NCBI GenBank assembly: GCA_947628485.1
Contig: CANRAA010000006.1
Location: 1-38,396, forward strand
Length of the DNA: 38,396 bases
Reading direction: 5' to 3'
Origin: an uncultured Bacilli bacterium
Lineage (GTDB): Bacteria; Bacillota_I; Bacilli_A; RF39; UBA660
Shown here: in pieces, positions 28,482 through 38,396 of the stretch
Numbering within the stretch: position 1 is the stretch's first letter
Layout: each line of letters begins with the position of its first letter
Position numbers and translations under genes: made by a program
The notes under the pieces: model-generated
Databases searched by the model: none
What the model was told of the DNA's origin: nothing
What the model saw: only the letters and a program-made list of their open reading frames with translations

Positions 28482-30158
28482 ATGAAAGAAAATATAGCGA
28501 CTTCCATCGTTAGTTTAGGCGGTCTTGGTGAAGTCGGAAAAAATATGTATGTTATTACACATGATGATGAGATAATTATAATTGATGCGGGTGTAATGTT
28601 TCCAGAAGTAGGTTTACTAGGTGTTGATTACGTTATCCAAGACATTACTTATTTAAAACAAAACGAAAGTAAAATAAAAGCCTTATTTATAACCCATGGA
28701 CATGAAGACCATATTGGAGGTATTCCATTTTTACTTAATCAAGTAAAGATACCGGTTATTTATGCCCCCAAAATTGCTAACGATTTAATTGTTAAAAAGT
28801 TAGAGGAAAGAGGCATTAATTATTCAAATTTAGAAATAATTACCAAAGATTTAGTGGTTAAATTTAAACATTTTGAAGTGGAATTCGTAAATACTACCCA
28901 CTCTATTCCGGACAGTTATGCGGTAGTAGTACATACACCAAACGGGGTAATATTTGAAACGGGCGATTTTAAATTTGACTTAACGCCAATTGGACCCATG
29001 GCCGATATTCATAAAATGGCCGAACTTGGTAAAAAAGGCGTTACTTTACTTTTAAGTGATTCCACCAATGCTTTATCCACCGGATTTTCGAATAGTGAAT
29101 CTGTTGTTGATGAAACATTAAATGATATCATCGGGCGTCATGTTGGAAGAGTTATCATTGCCACATTTGCCTCAAACATCTACCGGGTTAAACATATAGT
29201 GGAAACTTGTAAAAAATATAACCGGAAAATAATTGTTTTTGGAAGAAGTATGGAAGCCTCAATTGAACTAGCTTTAAATAACCATTTAATTTCTGATAAA
29301 TCGATTTTTATTGATAATAATGGAGCGAAAAGTTTAAAAAGAAATGAAATTTGTATTTTATGTACCGGAAGTCAAGGGGAACCACTCGCGGCCCTATCAA
29401 GAATTGCGAACGGAACCCATAAACAAATATCTCTACTTCCGGATGATTTAGTTATTTTCTCATCAAGCCCAATTCCGGGTAATGCCGAAAGTATAAATCG
29501 GATTATCAATAAGATTTACCTAAAAGGCGTTAAAGTATTTACTAATTCGGAATTTAGTGATATCCATACTTCTGGACATGCTAAATTAGAAGAATTAAAA
29601 TGGATGCTTAGAATTATTAAACCAAAATACTTTATGCCTATGCATGGCGAATTTAGAATGTTAAAACAACATGCTAATATTGCTAAACTTTGTGATATAC
29701 CGGAAGAAAACACTTTCATTTGTAGTAATGGTGATGTCTTACTTTTAAAAGATGGCGTTGTTACAAGAGGAGGAACTGTTCCATCTGGAGATGTCTATGT
29801 TGATGGTTCAAGAGTTGGTGATGTTGGAAGTGTGGTTATTAAAGACCGGAAATTAATGAGTCAAGATGGTATTTTAATTACAATTTTAAATATAAATACT
29901 TTAACAAGGAAATTATTAATTAAACCAAATGTTACTGCGAGAGGCTTTGTCTTAGTTAATGAAAATCAAGAACTAATGAATAAAATTGAACATAAAATTG
30001 GCGAAATTGTTAATAATTTCTTAAAGACATCTTTATATAATTATACCGATTTAAAAAATCAAATTATATTAGAATTATTACCTTACATTAATGAACTAAC
30101 CGGAAGAAGGCCAATAATCCTACCGGTCATTATGGAAGTTAATAAAAAAGAAGATTAA
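28482..30158 (+). CDS. Ribonuclease J
   Basis: 'GGLGEVGKNMYVI', 'THGHEDHIGGIPF', 'SGHAKLEELKWMLRIIKPKYFMPMHGEFRML'. Confidence 0.92.
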   Translation: MKENIATSIVSLGGLGEVGKNMYVITHDDEIIIIDAGVMFPEVGLLGVDYVIQDITYLKQNESKIKALFITHGHEDHIGGIPFLLNQVKIPVIYAPKIANDLIVKKLEERGINYSNLEIITKDLVVKFKHFEVEFVNTTHSIPDSYAVVVHTPNGVIFETGDFKFDLTPIGPMADIHKMAELGKKGVTLLLSDSTNALSTGFSNSESVVDETLNDIIGRHVGRVIIATFASNIYRVKHIVETCKKYNRKIIVFGRSMEASIELALNNHLISDKSIFIDNNGAKSLKRNEICILCTGSQGEPLAALSRIANGTHKQISLLPDDLVIFSSSPIPGNAESINRIINKIYLKGVKVFTNSEFSDIHTSGHAKLEELKWMLRIIKPKYFMPMHGEFRMLKQHANIAKLCDIPEENTFICSNGDVLLLKDGVVTRGGTVPSGDVYVDGSRVGDVGSVVIKDRKLMSQDGILITILNINTLTRKLLIKPNVTARGFVLVNENQELMNKIEHKIGEIVNNFLKTSLYNYTDLKNQIILELLPYINELTGRRPIILPVIMEVNKKED

Positions 30159-30178
30159 ACCCTTTAAGGGTTTTTTAT
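30156..30178 (+). terminator. Terminator of the RNase J gene
   Basis: AAACCCTTTAAGGGTTTTTT. Confidence 0.75.
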
Positions 30179-30196
30179 TTGTTATAAAAAGAAGCT

Positions 30197-31750
30197 TTAT
30201 TTAGCTTCTTCTTGTGCTCTTGTTTCTCTTATAACTGTAACTTTGATAGTTCCTGGATATTGCATTTCTTCTTCAATTTTTTCTTTCATTTCCCTGGCTA
30301 TCCGATAACTATCAGCATCATCAATTTCACCTGGTTTAACCATAACTCTTATTTCTCTTCCAGCTTGCATTGCATAAGCTTTTTCGACACCTTCAAAAGA
30401 GTTTCCTATTTCTTCTAATTGTTCTAAACGCTTAATGTAATTTTCCACTGAGTCATTACGAGCTCCAGGTCTAGCAGCAGATAAGGTATCCGCAACACTA
30501 ACTAATACGGCAATAATTGATTTAGGGTCTCTATCACCATGATGGGATGTAATGGCATCAATTACAACTTCATTTTCATGATATTTTTTCGCAATTTGTT
30601 CACCAATTTCCACATGGCTACCCTCTACTTCAAAATCAATAGCTTTGCCAATATCATGAAGTAAACCAGCTCTTTTAGCAAGGGTAATATTTTCACCTAA
30701 CTCGGAAGCCATTAAACCACAAAGGTTAGCAACTTCAATAGAATGTTGTAAGGCATTTTGCCCATAACTAGTTCTAAAATTAAGTTTTCCAACTAAGTTA
30801 ATTAATTCAACATCCATTTTCGCAATACCTAAATCCGTAATTGCTTTATTACCTAGTTCGGTAATTTTATTGTTAATATCTCTGCAAGTCTTATCATAGA
30901 CTTCTTCGATTCTACTTGGATGAATACGACCATCTTTAATTAAAGTTTCAATTGTTTGTTTGGCAATTTCCCTTCTTAAAGGATCAAAGGAAGATATAAC
31001 GATAGCCTCTGGCGTATCATCAATTATCAAATCAACACCAGTTACGGATTCAAAGGTTCTTATATTTCTTCCTTCTCTTCCGATTAGTCTTCCTTTCATT
31101 TCATCATTTGGTAAATCAATAGTTGAGACAGTTTGCACTCCAACTACATCATCAGCATAACGTTCCATACTATTAACAATTAGTTGTTTTGCTTTGTCAT
31201 TGGCAGTAATTTTTGCCTTTTCTTCTTCATCTCTAATATACTCAGAGATTTCTAAAGCCATATCTGATTCAACTCTAGCCATAATTAAATCATGGGCCTT
31301 TTCTTTACTTAAACCAGAAATTTTTTCTAGTTCTTCAACTTCTTCTTTTAGGATTTTGTCCATCTTATCTTCTTTTTCTTGTAAACTTTGACTTCTAACT
31401 AATAAATTGTTTTCTTTTTCTTCTAAAGCCATATCTTTCTTTTGTAACATTTCTTCTCTTTTATCTAAGTTGTTTTCTCTACTGATAAGGCGATCTTCAC
31501 TTTCTTTAATTTCTTTTTTTCTTTCTTTAATTTCTTCATTAGTTTGTTGTTTTAATTTATATGATTCTTCTTTTAACTCTAAAAGAGAATCTCTCTTATG
31601 TTTATCAGCCTCTTTTTTAGCATCTTCTAGTAATTTATTAGCATTTCTTTCGGCACTTACCCCTTTGAAATGATTAACTAAAAAAACTAATGCGGCTCCA
31701 ATAGCTATTCCAAGAAATAGAAATAAGATGATAACGGCTATATTATCCAT
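30197..31750 (-). CDS. rny: Ribonuclease Y
   Basis: N-terminal TM and coiled-coil, KH 'MKGRLIGREGRNIRTFE', HD 'LLHDIGKA'. Confidence 0.95.
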   Translation of the reverse strand: MDNIAVIILFLFLGIAIGAALVFLVNHFKGVSAERNANKLLEDAKKEADKHKRDSLLELKEESYKLKQQTNEEIKERKKEIKESEDRLISRENNLDKREEMLQKKDMALEEKENNLLVRSQSLQEKEDKMDKILKEEVEELEKISGLSKEKAHDLIMARVESDMALEISEYIRDEEEKAKITANDKAKQLIVNSMERYADDVVGVQTVSTIDLPNDEMKGRLIGREGRNIRTFESVTGVDLIIDDTPEAIVISSFDPLRREIAKQTIETLIKDGRIHPSRIEEVYDKTCRDINNKITELGNKAITDLGIAKMDVELINLVGKLNFRTSYGQNALQHSIEVANLCGLMASELGENITLAKRAGLLHDIGKAIDFEVEGSHVEIGEQIAKKYHENEVVIDAITSHHGDRDPKSIIAVLVSVADTLSAARPGARNDSVENYIKRLEQLEEIGNSFEGVEKAYAMQAGREIRVMVKPGEIDDADSYRIAREMKEKIEEEMQYPGTIKVTVIRETRAQEEAK

Positions 31751-31978
31751 TCTCTCACTCCATTTCTAATTTTTTTACAGAAAATTTATAAAATATAATA
31801 AATATAATTATAATTATCCATAATCTAATTATAATCTTAAATGGTCATTTTATCAAGGCAAAAAGTTTAATAAATAACTATTATTTAAATTTATTTTATT
31901 TTTAATTAATATTTTCTATTTCTTTAACCTTTAATTGAGTGCATTTACAAGTGTTAAATTTCAACCGGTGACAAATTG

Positions 31979-32187
31979 TCACCATTTGGTTTTTTTATCA
32001 CTTAACTTTAATTGTCCGATTTTTTCGGACAATTCATTTTCTCTTGTTTTAATTTACTTTTTAAATCACTCCAATATTTTCTTGGCCTTTCACTTTCAGA
32101 TAAAACACCAACTAAATCTATAATACTTACATAATACTTTTCTTGTTCTTTATCCCATACTGTTCTAATTGTTTCATCATTAAATAC
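31979..32187 (-). pseudogene. Decayed BRO-N-type phage antirepressor fragment
   Basis: Minus translation 'VFNDETIRTVWDKEQEKYYVSIIDLVGVLSESERPRKYWSDLKSKLKQEKMN' then a frame change to 'ELSEKIGQLKLSDKKTKW*'; in-frame stop just upstream and no start codon. Confidence 0.7.
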
Positions 32188-32275
32188 ATTTTATCTTTCC
32201 TCATTTTTTCAAGCTCCCTCTTATAATTAATTATTACGAACAAAAGTATTTTAAAACTTTTTTTAAAAAGAAGAT

Positions 32276-33310
32276 TTATTCTTCATCTTCTTTTTCTTCT
32301 GGTTTATTAAACCCATAATGTTCATAAATTTTATCTTCAATTTCTTTAGCAATATCCGGATTTTCTCTTAAGAACATTTTAACATTCTCTTTTCCTTGAC
32401 CAATCTTTTCTTCTTTATAAGCATACCAAGCTCCACTTTTTTCAAGGATACCAATTTCACTACCAATATCCACAAGTTCCCCTTCATGGCTAATTCCTTC
32501 ACCATACATGATATCAACACCGGCTGTTTTAAATGGTGGCGCTACTTTGTTTTTAACAACTTTAATATTAGTTCTGTTACCTACAACTTGGTCACCTTGT
32601 TTAATTTGTTCTCCTCTTCTAATGTCTAGTCTTACTGTTGAATAGAACTTTAAGGCTCTACCACCAGGAGTAGTTTCAGGGTTACCAAATAACACTCCCA
32701 CTTTTTCTCTTAATTGGTTAATAAATATGGCGGTCGTATTAGTTTTGTTTAAAGTACCAGATAATTTTCTCAAGGCTTGGGACATAAGTCTTGCTTGAAG
32801 ACCAACGTGACTATCACCCATCTCGCCATCAATTTCCGCTTGCGGTACTAAAGCCGCAACAGAGTCAATAACGACTAAATCAATAGCTTCACTTTTAACT
32901 AAGGCATCACAAATTTCTAAGGCTTGTTCACCTGTATCTGGTTGACTTAATAAAAGTTCATTAATGTCAACGCCTAAACTTTTGGCATAAACAGGGTCTA
33001 AAGCATGCTCCGCATCAATAAATGCCGCCCTTCCTCCTGCTTTTTGCGCTTCTGCTATCGCTTGAAGGGCAATCGTTGTTTTACCTGATGACTCAGGTCC
33101 ATAAATTTCAATTATTCTTCCCTTTGGAAATCCTCCAACACCTAAGGCAATATCTAAGGCAATGGAACCTGATGAAGTAACATCAATTTTAATGTGTTCA
33201 TCGCCACCTAATTTCATAATAGCTCCAGCCCCAAATTGTTTTTCAATATCTTTTAAAACTTGTTCTAAAGCTTTATCCGTATTTTTTGTATCTTTTTCTT
33301 TTGCTTTCAT
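32276..33310 (-). CDS. recA: Recombinase RecA
   Basis: '[51 protein letters not shown]'. Confidence 0.97.
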   Translation of the reverse strand: MKAKEKDTKNTDKALEQVLKDIEKQFGAGAIMKLGGDEHIKIDVTSSGSIALDIALGVGGFPKGRIIEIYGPESSGKTTIALQAIAEAQKAGGRAAFIDAEHALDPVYAKSLGVDINELLLSQPDTGEQALEICDALVKSEAIDLVVIDSVAALVPQAEIDGEMGDSHVGLQARLMSQALRKLSGTLNKTNTTAIFINQLREKVGVLFGNPETTPGGRALKFYSTVRLDIRRGEQIKQGDQVVGNRTNIKVVKNKVAPPFKTAGVDIMYGEGISHEGELVDIGSEIGILEKSGAWYAYKEEKIGQGKENVKMFLRENPDIAKEIEDKIYEHYGFNKPEEKEDEE

Positions 33311-33339
33311 AATTCTCCTCTACACTCTCTGATAATTAA

Positions 33340-33390
33340 ATTTTACTCTAGTTTTTTTCGAATGTCAATAGAAAATCGAACTTTTGTTTA
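33340..33390 (-). promoter_or_regulatory. recA promoter with LexA/SOS-box-like site
   Basis: Minus TTGACA-N17-TAAAAT (33340-33368); CGAACTTTTGTTTA (33377-33390) resembles the Gram-positive SOS box CGAACN4GTTCG. Confidence 0.55.
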
Positions 33391-33472
33391 TTTTTTTGGA
33401 AAAATTTAAAAAAATTGCTTCGGTCGACACCGTTTGACAAATTTTGCGGTTGAGGAGTGCTATAATACGTCC

Positions 33473-33630
33473 TCGAAGTGGATTTATAAGACATATTTAC
33501 CCTGTCAAACCTCTTTATATATTAAAAACTTATCCTATCATTACTTTTTATTTTTAATATCAACTACCAAAACAATAAATCCACTTCAAAAATAAATGAT
33601 GAGATTATTTTTTTTCTCATCATTTTTCTT
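33473..33630 (+). ncRNA. Candidate small RNA between recA and dnaI
   Basis: Extended -10 TGCTATAAT (33458-33466); 13-bp perfect closing stem GAAGTGGATTTAT (33475-33487)/ATAAATCCACTTC (33575-33587); inner 10-bp stem ATATTAAAAA (33519-33528)/TTTTTAATAT (33551-33560); AATGATGAG/CTCATCATT terminator-like hairpin with T-rich tail. Confidence 0.6.
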
Positions 33631-34513
33631 TTTCTTCTCGGTAGTTATTACCAAGAAGTTCAATATCATAAGTTAAATATTTAATTCTTTCCATTATTCT
33701 TTTTGCTTTAACCGCATCTTCTCTTTCTTTAGTTAAACTTAGAGTTTGCATTAATTCATCCCTATTTAAATTAGATGTAAAGAAAGTCGTTAAGCCTTTA
33801 TTCATCCTCGTTTGCAAGATAGTCCCAATTATTTCATCACGGCCCCACTCGGTTACTTTTTCGGCTCCAATGTCATCTAGAAGAAGGATATCCGCGTTTT
33901 CTAAAACATTAAGATTATCTCCTACCGCATTTAAGTTTTCTTTTAATTTACGTAAAAGTTCCGGAACATAAACAATCTCGACTCTTACTTTATATTTAAG
34001 TTTAATTTCATTTAATAAAGCGGCGATTAAAAAAGTTTTACCCGTACCAAAATTACCATGTAAGTAAAGTCCTTTATTAAAGCCATAGGGATTATAATTA
34101 TCATAAAAGTTTTTTAACCATTTAATGACTTCCGTTCTATTTTTGGTAATTTTGATATCTTTTAACCTAGCATTTTCCATTAATTTTTCACTTGTATTTT
34201 TATTATTTATTTCCTTTTGCGCCTCTTTTTGATATTTACAAGGTCTATATGTAAAAGACAAGTTACTTTCATTCACGATAGGAAAATACACATAACCATT
34301 TACTTTATTTTGGCATTCATATAAACCCTTACATTTTTGACAATGCGAAAGTTCTTCTAAAGTATCATTTAATTTAACAACATTTTTCTTGGCTTCTTCT
34401 TCAATTATTTTTATTTTTTTAACTAAACCTTTAAACTTTTCATCTTGCATCGCTTTTAAATATTCTTTTTCTTGATTTTTACTAACCTTTTTAGTATCGA
34501 CTTTTATTTCCAT
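33620..34513 (-). CDS. dnaI: Primosomal protein DnaI (helicase loader)
   Basis: 'GLYLHGNFGTGKTFLIAALLNEI', 'ADILLLDDIGAEKVTEWGRDEI', N-terminal Cys-rich region. Confidence 0.88.
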   Translation of the reverse strand: MEIKVDTKKVSKNQEKEYLKAMQDEKFKGLVKKIKIIEEEAKKNVVKLNDTLEELSHCQKCKGLYECQNKVNGYVYFPIVNESNLSFTYRPCKYQKEAQKEINNKNTSEKLMENARLKDIKITKNRTEVIKWLKNFYDNYNPYGFNKGLYLHGNFGTGKTFLIAALLNEIKLKYKVRVEIVYVPELLRKLKENLNAVGDNLNVLENADILLLDDIGAEKVTEWGRDEIIGTILQTRMNKGLTTFFTSNLNRDELMQTLSLTKEREDAVKAKRIMERIKYLTYDIELLGNNYREEKEK

Positions 34514-34514
34514 C

Positions 34515-35792
34515 TTAATTAAACTCCTTCAATAAATCTTTTAATTCGGCTTCCTCTTCCACATTTAAACTTTCATCTTCAATTTTTTGATTAAACCAAA
34601 TTGGGGTTTTAACAACTTCGGTATTCTTAATACTTTGGGGTGTTTTTTTCAAACTTCTTTGATGTTCTTTTTCCGCAAATTCCATCGCTTCTTTCGCCGT
34701 TTTTAAATTAGCCCTTTTCCATTGGGAAGCAATCGTTTCTACATAAGCCGAGGTAAGTTTATTATTATTTTTTCTTAAGACATAATCAATTAAGACATTC
34801 ACAACGGCAGGAGGTAGTTCTAAATCAATAATAAGATGCTCTAAAAGTTTTAAATCTCTTCCCGTTGGTTTTACATTATGATATTTATGTCTTAAAAAAT
34901 CATAAGGGGAAGTATTTTCAAAGACCGCAATTATTCTTCCTCTTTTAGAATTATCTCCGAGAGGATTTTTTAAATAATCCGGTTGCGTACGATAAACTAA
35001 AGTAGGCAAAGATCCTGTTTTAAATTGATAATCTTTTCTTGCTAATATTCTTAACCCATTTTTATCAATGGCCCCATATTCATTTAAACAGCCTCTTATA
35101 AGTTCAATCATTTTTAAAGTATCAATATTATAAATAAAAGCTAAATTATCAATTAATTCTCGCGTTTTTTTATTAAATGTTTTCTCACTAATTAAACCCT
35201 TCGGAATAGAAGATATTATTTCATCATAATTAATCCGAGATGATGAGACAATACTATTTTTATGGACATCAACTAAATCGGTATTTAAATTAAACTTAGA
35301 AGTATCATATACTTCATCAATCTTTTTGGTAATTTCTGTATATTCTTTTAAATCAATCCTCGGCATTTTATATAAATTTTTTAGTTCATTATATTCTTTT
35401 TCTCCCACATTATTATAAAGAACAATATTTAAGATAGGATGGTTAAAAAACTCACTTGGCGTTAAAGGCGAATATAACTCATATAAATAATCATTAACAC
35501 TACCCTCTTTAACATAGCACTTCAAAAGACCAAAGGCCTCTAATGACTCTCTCGCTACCTTTATTTTACTAATATCACTTTTTAAACTCACCATTAAATG
35601 ATGATGAATTAAATCTTTACTCATAATATTATTAATATTTAAATCATTCCATAAAGTAAAATATAAAGATACCCCTAAAGAACCAATTAAAGGTTCATAT
35701 AAACTCATAATAACTAACCGATCTTTATCTGATAATATACTTTTATTAACGACAATATAACGATCTGCTGGTAAAAGAGTAACATTATTCAT
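34515..35792 (-). CDS. Replication initiation and membrane attachment protein DnaB (Firmicutes type)
   Basis: Adjacent to dnaI; C-terminal DnaB/DnaD-like region 'VVNVLIDYVLRKNNNKLTSAYVETIASQWKR'. Confidence 0.8.
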   Translation of the reverse strand: MNNVTLLPADRYIVVNKSILSDKDRLVIMSLYEPLIGSLGVSLYFTLWNDLNINNIMSKDLIHHHLMVSLKSDISKIKVARESLEAFGLLKCYVKEGSVNDYLYELYSPLTPSEFFNHPILNIVLYNNVGEKEYNELKNLYKMPRIDLKEYTEITKKIDEVYDTSKFNLNTDLVDVHKNSIVSSSRINYDEIISSIPKGLISEKTFNKKTRELIDNLAFIYNIDTLKMIELIRGCLNEYGAIDKNGLRILARKDYQFKTGSLPTLVYRTQPDYLKNPLGDNSKRGRIIAVFENTSPYDFLRHKYHNVKPTGRDLKLLEHLIIDLELPPAVVNVLIDYVLRKNNNKLTSAYVETIASQWKRANLKTAKEAMEFAEKEHQRSLKKTPQSIKNTEVVKTPIWFNQKIEDESLNVEEEAELKDLLKEFN

Positions 35793-35951
35793 GAGTATCT
35801 TCCTTTCTTATATTTATTATATATTTATTACCATCCAAAAACAATCATAAATTTTTTTCTTTAGGCAACCTCACTATTTAAAGAAATTTTTTTGGCATAA
35901 ATTATAGTGGGATAGCATATTGCATCATTTGAAAATGAAAGGAGTATTCTT

Positions 35952-36443
35952 ATGAAATTAAATCGTTTTTTAATTATCTTCATTTGTTTTATTTCTATCC
36001 TTTTTATGAGCGTAGGTTATTCCTCTTTTGCTGAAGACCTCTTAATCGGAGGCAATGCCGAAATTGTCGGAAAGTGGAACATCAAAATAACCAATGTTGA
36101 AGTTACTTATGCCTCTGCTGGTTTAAATGTTGATACCCCCACTTTTACGGATACCACTTTTGATTTTTCCCTTAAGTTAAATAAACCGGGTGATAAAGTA
36201 ATTTATACCATCAAAATTCAAAATGCCGGCACCATTGATGCCATTTTACAAAGTTTAGTATTTAATGAAGAAGTAGGTGGTTCTGAGGCCATTAGTTATA
36301 CGGTTAGTAAAACCCCAACGGATTTAAATGCGGGAGATACGACAACCTTAGAACTTACCATTACTTATAATGAAAGCACTACCCAATTACCTGAAGTTTT
36401 AACTAAAAGTTTATCGGGAACCATTACTTATGCTCAAAAATAA
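35952..36443 (+). CDS. TasA/camelysin-like secreted protein
   Basis: N-terminal signal 'RFLIIFICFISILFMSVGYSSFAEDLLIGGNAEI'; followed by a SipW-like peptidase. Confidence 0.6.
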   Translation: MKLNRFLIIFICFISILFMSVGYSSFAEDLLIGGNAEIVGKWNIKITNVEVTYASAGLNVDTPTFTDTTFDFSLKLNKPGDKVIYTIKIQNAGTIDAILQSLVFNEEVGGSEAISYTVSKTPTDLNAGDTTTLELTITYNESTTQLPEVLTKSLSGTITYAQK

Positions 36444-36451
36444 GGTAAATT

Positions 36452-37507
36452 ATGAAAAAAAATATCTTTATTTACCTTAGCACTATTATTCTTATCCTTC
36501 TTCATCTTTTTTATTATTCCTTCTTAATTAAATATATTATTCCTCTTTTAGCCCTTATATATCTTATTTATAATTATCTTAATTATAAAAATATTATGAC
36601 TTTTAAAAATAAATATTATCTTCCTCTTATTATTCTAATTTCTTTATTATTTTTAAACTTTTATTTCGAAATTGGTCTTTTTTATGGGTATACTCTTAAT
36701 CCTTTAAAGCATATTTTAACTAACATCATAGATAGTATTATCCCTCTTATTAGTATCGAATTATTAAGACATAATCTAATAAATGATAAAAAGAACAAGC
36801 CCTTTATTATTACTCTTTTAATTATTTTTTTAGAACTTAACTATCATACTCTTTTCACTCTTAATCTAAGAAGAGATTTATATACTTATTTTTGTTCCGA
36901 AGTGATTCCTTTAATATTATCCAACTTTCTATTTACTTATTTAACTATCCATTTTCATTATACATATTCGATTATTTTAAATATATTAGATAAATTAATT
37001 ATTTATTTTGTTCCCTTTCTTCCTAAGACTAATTGGTACTTAATTGGCACCAGTAGTCTTATTAAAATAAGCTTATGCTTTATAATATTCCAATATATTT
37101 TCAATAAAAAACATAAAGTTAATATCTTTCCCTCATTTCTTACCATCATAATGGTAATATTACTCACTCTTTTTACTTTAGGTATGTTTAAATATGAAGC
37201 TATTGTTATTCTTTCTAATAGTATGTATCCCACTTTGCAAAAGGGAGATATAGTAATTTATGAAAAAGATATCCAAAATGTCCACGAAAAAGACATAATT
37301 GTTTTTGAAACTAAAGATAAAACGATTGTCCACCGGGTAGTTAAAAAAATTAATAATTCTTATTTAACTAAAGGTGATAATAACAATGTCATTGATAATT
37401 ATAAAGTAGATAAAAAAGACATTAAAGGCCTCTACAAATTTTCTTTAAAATACTTAGGACTTCCAGCAGTTTATTTAGATGAATTTTTAAATAAAGGAGG
37501 GACGTAA
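36452..37507 (+). CDS. SipW-like signal peptidase I (S26B) with long multi-TM N-terminus
   Basis: 'VILSNSMYPTLQKGDIVIYEK', 'TIVHRVVKK' (Ser/His type), 'LTKGDNNNVID'. Confidence 0.8.
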   Translation: MKKNIFIYLSTIILILLHLFYYSFLIKYIIPLLALIYLIYNYLNYKNIMTFKNKYYLPLIILISLLFLNFYFEIGLFYGYTLNPLKHILTNIIDSIIPLISIELLRHNLINDKKNKPFIITLLIIFLELNYHTLFTLNLRRDLYTYFCSEVIPLILSNFLFTYLTIHFHYTYSIILNILDKLIIYFVPFLPKTNWYLIGTSSLIKISLCFIIFQYIFNKKHKVNIFPSFLTIIMVILLTLFTLGMFKYEAIVILSNSMYPTLQKGDIVIYEKDIQNVHEKDIIVFETKDKTIVHRVVKKINNSYLTKGDNNNVIDNYKVDKKDIKGLYKFSLKYLGLPAVYLDEFLNKGGT

Positions 37508-37509
37508 CT

Positions 37510-38349
37510 TTGAAAAAATTTCCTTTATTATTTAAGTTTATATCTTTTATTTTAATTATCATCGGTTTAATTATTCTTATTCTTACATTTTTTAAACCAA
37601 ATCATCATAATTTAGATATTCAAAATAAATCTTCTTATGAAGTTACTTATAATGATAATAATTATTTTTCTAATAATATTATTCCTCAAAATAATTATTA
37701 CATTTCTTCTTTAATTAAAGATATTAATATTAATTATGATATTTTATTTAATAACTTAAAACAACAAAACTATACTTATAAAATAACTATAAAATTACAA
37801 TCTAATTATGAAAATAATCCTATCTTTGAAAAAGAATATCCCATAAAAGATAATCATTTAACAAACAATATTAATGAACAAATAGTTATTGATTATAATT
37901 ATTATCAAAATTATCTTAATAATTTTGAAAGTAATCTTAATCTTAAAACAAATTCATCTCTTTTAATAGAATTAAATATTATAGATAATGATACTATTCT
38001 AAATTATTTAAAGATTACTATTCCTTTAAATGAAAAAGTTATCTTTATAGAAGAAAATGATAATTTTAACAAACAAGAAATTAATGATTTTAATCATAAT
38101 TATTTTACTATTTCCATAATTCTTATTGCCTCAGGTATTTTTATTAATCTTTATTTTAATAAAAGTAATAACTTTAAAAGAATTATCAAAGAATATAAAA
38201 GTTTAATTATTAAAGTTTTAGATAATCCAAATATAAATAATTATCAAGTTATTAATATATCCTCAATTGAAGATTTAATTAAAATAGCTTTATCTAATGA
38301 TTTAAATATTTTAAATTATCTTACCTCCGGACAGTTTTTAAAAAAATAA
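37510..38349 (+). CDS. Membrane protein co-encoded with the SipW-like peptidase
   Basis: Two hydrophobic segments flanking an Asn-rich extracytoplasmic domain; tight spacing with upstream gene. Confidence 0.5.
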   Translation: MKKFPLLFKFISFILIIIGLIILILTFFKPNHHNLDIQNKSSYEVTYNDNNYFSNNIIPQNNYYISSLIKDININYDILFNNLKQQNYTYKITIKLQSNYENNPIFEKEYPIKDNHLTNNINEQIVIDYNYYQNYLNNFESNLNLKTNSSLLIELNIIDNDTILNYLKITIPLNEKVIFIEENDNFNKQEINDFNHNYFTISIILIASGIFINLYFNKSNNFKRIIKEYKSLIIKVLDNPNINNYQVINISSIEDLIKIALSNDLNILNYLTSGQFLKK

Positions 38350-38396
38350 CTTCCCAAACTTTTTTATTAGCCAATTAAAAAGATGCTTATTCATCT

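Noticed and set aside
32010-32034. AATTGTCCGA/TCGGACAATT palindrome as a member of the ORF6N-linked class
   Set aside because: Different geometry, and the sequence is largely explained by the LSEKIGQL coding segment of the BRO-N relic.
35882-35930. Shared TTTTTTGGCATAA..TGGGGA/TGGGA string with 13786-13812, possibly a common promoter element
   Set aside because: Only two loose occurrences and spacing does not fit a recognised sigma factor consensus.

Overview
AT-rich chromosomal segment of a low-GC Firmicute-like bacterium (lineage inferred, not proven). The backbone is housekeeping: uppP, parC/parE, a UPF0104 flippase-like protein, efp, rpmG, a PBP, yqfT-like, nfo, secE/nusG, ffh/ylxM/ftsY, RNase J, rny, recA, dnaI/dnaB, plus surface/secretion genes (a cohesin-like anchor next to a dockerin-bearing glucosaminidase, an Ig-like surface protein, and a SipW/TasA-like cluster). 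The most unusual signal is a two-copy module in 6594-13955. Each copy has a gene for an ORF6N-domain protein fused to a PLD-like C-terminus, a conserved promoter (TTGACA-N17-TATACT), one palindrome in the 5' leader just before the Shine-Dalgarno, and an array of 23-33 bp palindromes upstream. The palindromes share a fixed geometry (about GTC-N9-GAC) but differ in arm sequence, with most changes compensated in the opposite arm. A solitary palindrome of this class lies at 9965-9987. Other signals: a decayed BRO-N-type antirepressor pseudogene beside recA, two candidate ncRNAs with promoter and terminator signals (about 20160-20452 minus; about 33473-33630 plus), an XRE regulator with two overlapping operator-like palindromes on the divergent surface-protein promoter, and a LexA-like box upstream of recA. 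No searches or folding programs were run; family calls are from motif recognition.
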